NCBI GenBank assembly: GCA_024697425.1
Contig: JAILFT010000046.1
Coordinates: 1 to 36,080, forward strand
Direction: 5' to 3'
DNA from: Butyrivibrio sp.
GTDB taxonomy: Bacteria; Bacillota; Clostridia; Lachnospirales; Lachnospiraceae
DNA: 36,080 nucleotides
Below, piece after piece: positions 35,466 through 36,080 of this stretch. The first letter of the stretch is position 1; every line of letters begins with the position of its first letter. Position numbers and translations under genes: made by a program. Under the pieces are notes generated by a model, which worked only from the letters and a program-made list of their open reading frames with translations, searched no databases and was not told where the DNA came from.

Positions 35466-36080
35466 ATGAAAACAAGAGAAGAAGCACTAAAATACGGTTT
35501 ATCTTTTCCGGATACTTATCAGGAAGCACCCTTCCATGACCCAAGCTGGCAGCTGGTGAGATATAAGTATAATAAAAAAGCATTCCTTTGGACTTATGAA
35601 AGAGAAGGGTTCATCAATCTAAATGTGAAGGTTGATCCTGAGACAGCATATTTCTGGAGAAAGGCTTACACCTCGGTGATTCCCGGATACCATCAGAACA
35701 AGGAGCATTGGAATACTATTATCCTCGATGGAAGTATCCCTGATAAAGACATTAAACTCATGATTGCTGAGAGCTATGACCTGATAGCAGACTCTCCAAC
35801 CAAGAGAATCTATGATGCTGTCGCAAGAATCCCAAAAGGCTGCGTTGCAACTTATGCGCAGGTTGCAGAAGAAGCCGGGGATAGAAAGATGGCAAGAGCT
35901 GTAGGAAATGCTCTTCACAAAAACCCTGACCCCAGCACAATTCCCTGTCATCGTGTAGTAAACTCAAAAGGCGAACTTGCCGGGAACTATGCATTTGGCG
36001 GAGCCTGGAAGCAGGGAGAAATCCTGCTCTCAGAAGGTGTCGAAGTCAAAGACGGAGTTGTTGATCTGAAAAAATATCAA
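35466..36080 (+). CDS. YjbR/MmcQ-MGMT fusion protein, C-terminus cut by window
   Basis: 205 codons are open to the last base with no stop. Residues 1-107 resemble the MmcQ/YjbR fold (SFPDTYQEAPFHDPSW, GFINLNVKVDPE, SVIPGYHQNKEHWNTIILDG). Residues 112-205 are a complete O6-alkylguanine-DNA alkyltransferase-like domain: RIYDAVARIPKGCVATYAQV, ARAVGNALHKNP (arginine-finger region), and the acceptor Cys161 in IPCHRVVNSKGELAGNYAFG. The acceptor is intact, so suicidal repair of alkylated guanine is plausible; alkyltransferase-like proteins lack this Cys. Only a few residues are likely missing at the end. The ribosome site is poor. The role of the YjbR domain is unknown. Confidence 0.85.
   Translation, partial: MKTREEALKYGLSFPDTYQEAPFHDPSWQLVRYKYNKKAFLWTYEREGFINLNVKVDPETAYFWRKAYTSVIPGYHQNKEHWNTIILDGSIPDKDIKLMIAESYDLIADSPTKRIYDAVARIPKGCVATYAQVAEEAGDRKMARAVGNALHKNPDPSTIPCHRVVNSKGELAGNYAFGGAWKQGEILLSEGVEVKDGVVDLKKYQ

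Overview
The window is the chromosomal replication-origin region of a low-to-moderate G+C Firmicute, most likely a member of the Lachnospiraceae (Butyrivibrio/Pseudobutyrivibrio/Roseburia-like). The evidence is the canonical Gram-positive origin gene order, reverse rubrerythrin, LuxS, DUF4446 and DUF3881 genes, two GGDEF proteins, and AGA-rich codon use. The genus is inferred from family content and was not tested by a search.

Layout. A strand switch sits at oriC, about 20,010-21,960. Left of it nearly everything is on the minus strand: dnaA, dnaN, an S4-domain gene (yaaA), recF, gyrB, gyrA. A tightly packed accessory run follows in the same direction: a degenerate GGDEF protein, exodeoxyribonuclease III, an alpha/beta hydrolase, an MBOAT acyltransferase with its SGNH-like partner, murG, a TSCPD protein, a GGDEF diguanylate cyclase and an SMP-30/gluconolactonase. 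That run ends at a strong terminator near 2,421-2,456. Further left, on the plus strand and head-on to the replication fork, is a reverse rubrerythrin. At the edge is the minus-strand cluster rpiR-like regulator, luxS and partial mtnN, which handles S-adenosylhomocysteine detoxification and AI-2 formation.

Right of oriC everything is on the plus strand: rpmH, rnpA, yidD, yidC, jag (khpB), mnmE, mnmG, rsmG, a triple parS array, parA, parB, a DUF4446 gene, serS, a DUF3881 gene and deoD. After a strong terminator come a miniature MotA-like membrane protein overlapping a lone LuxR-type HTH gene, then an unusual YjbR/MmcQ-MGMT fusion that runs off the window end.

How it works together. The core encodes initiation (dnaA, DnaA boxes on both sides of dnaA), clamp, RecF, gyrase, origin segregation (parA/parB/parS), ribosomal protein L34, RNase P protein, the membrane insertase with its helpers, and tRNA/rRNA modification. 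The non-core points of interest are: (1) a 31-residue hydrophobic peptide ORF whose Shine-Dalgarno can be masked by a nested RNA structure and which is faced by a strong antisense-oriented promoter (2,461-2,700); (2) the mini-MotA/HTH pair; (3) the YjbR-MGMT fusion; (4) a structured leader upstream of parA; (5) paired sugar-binding-like GGDEF proteins, one apparently catalytically dead.
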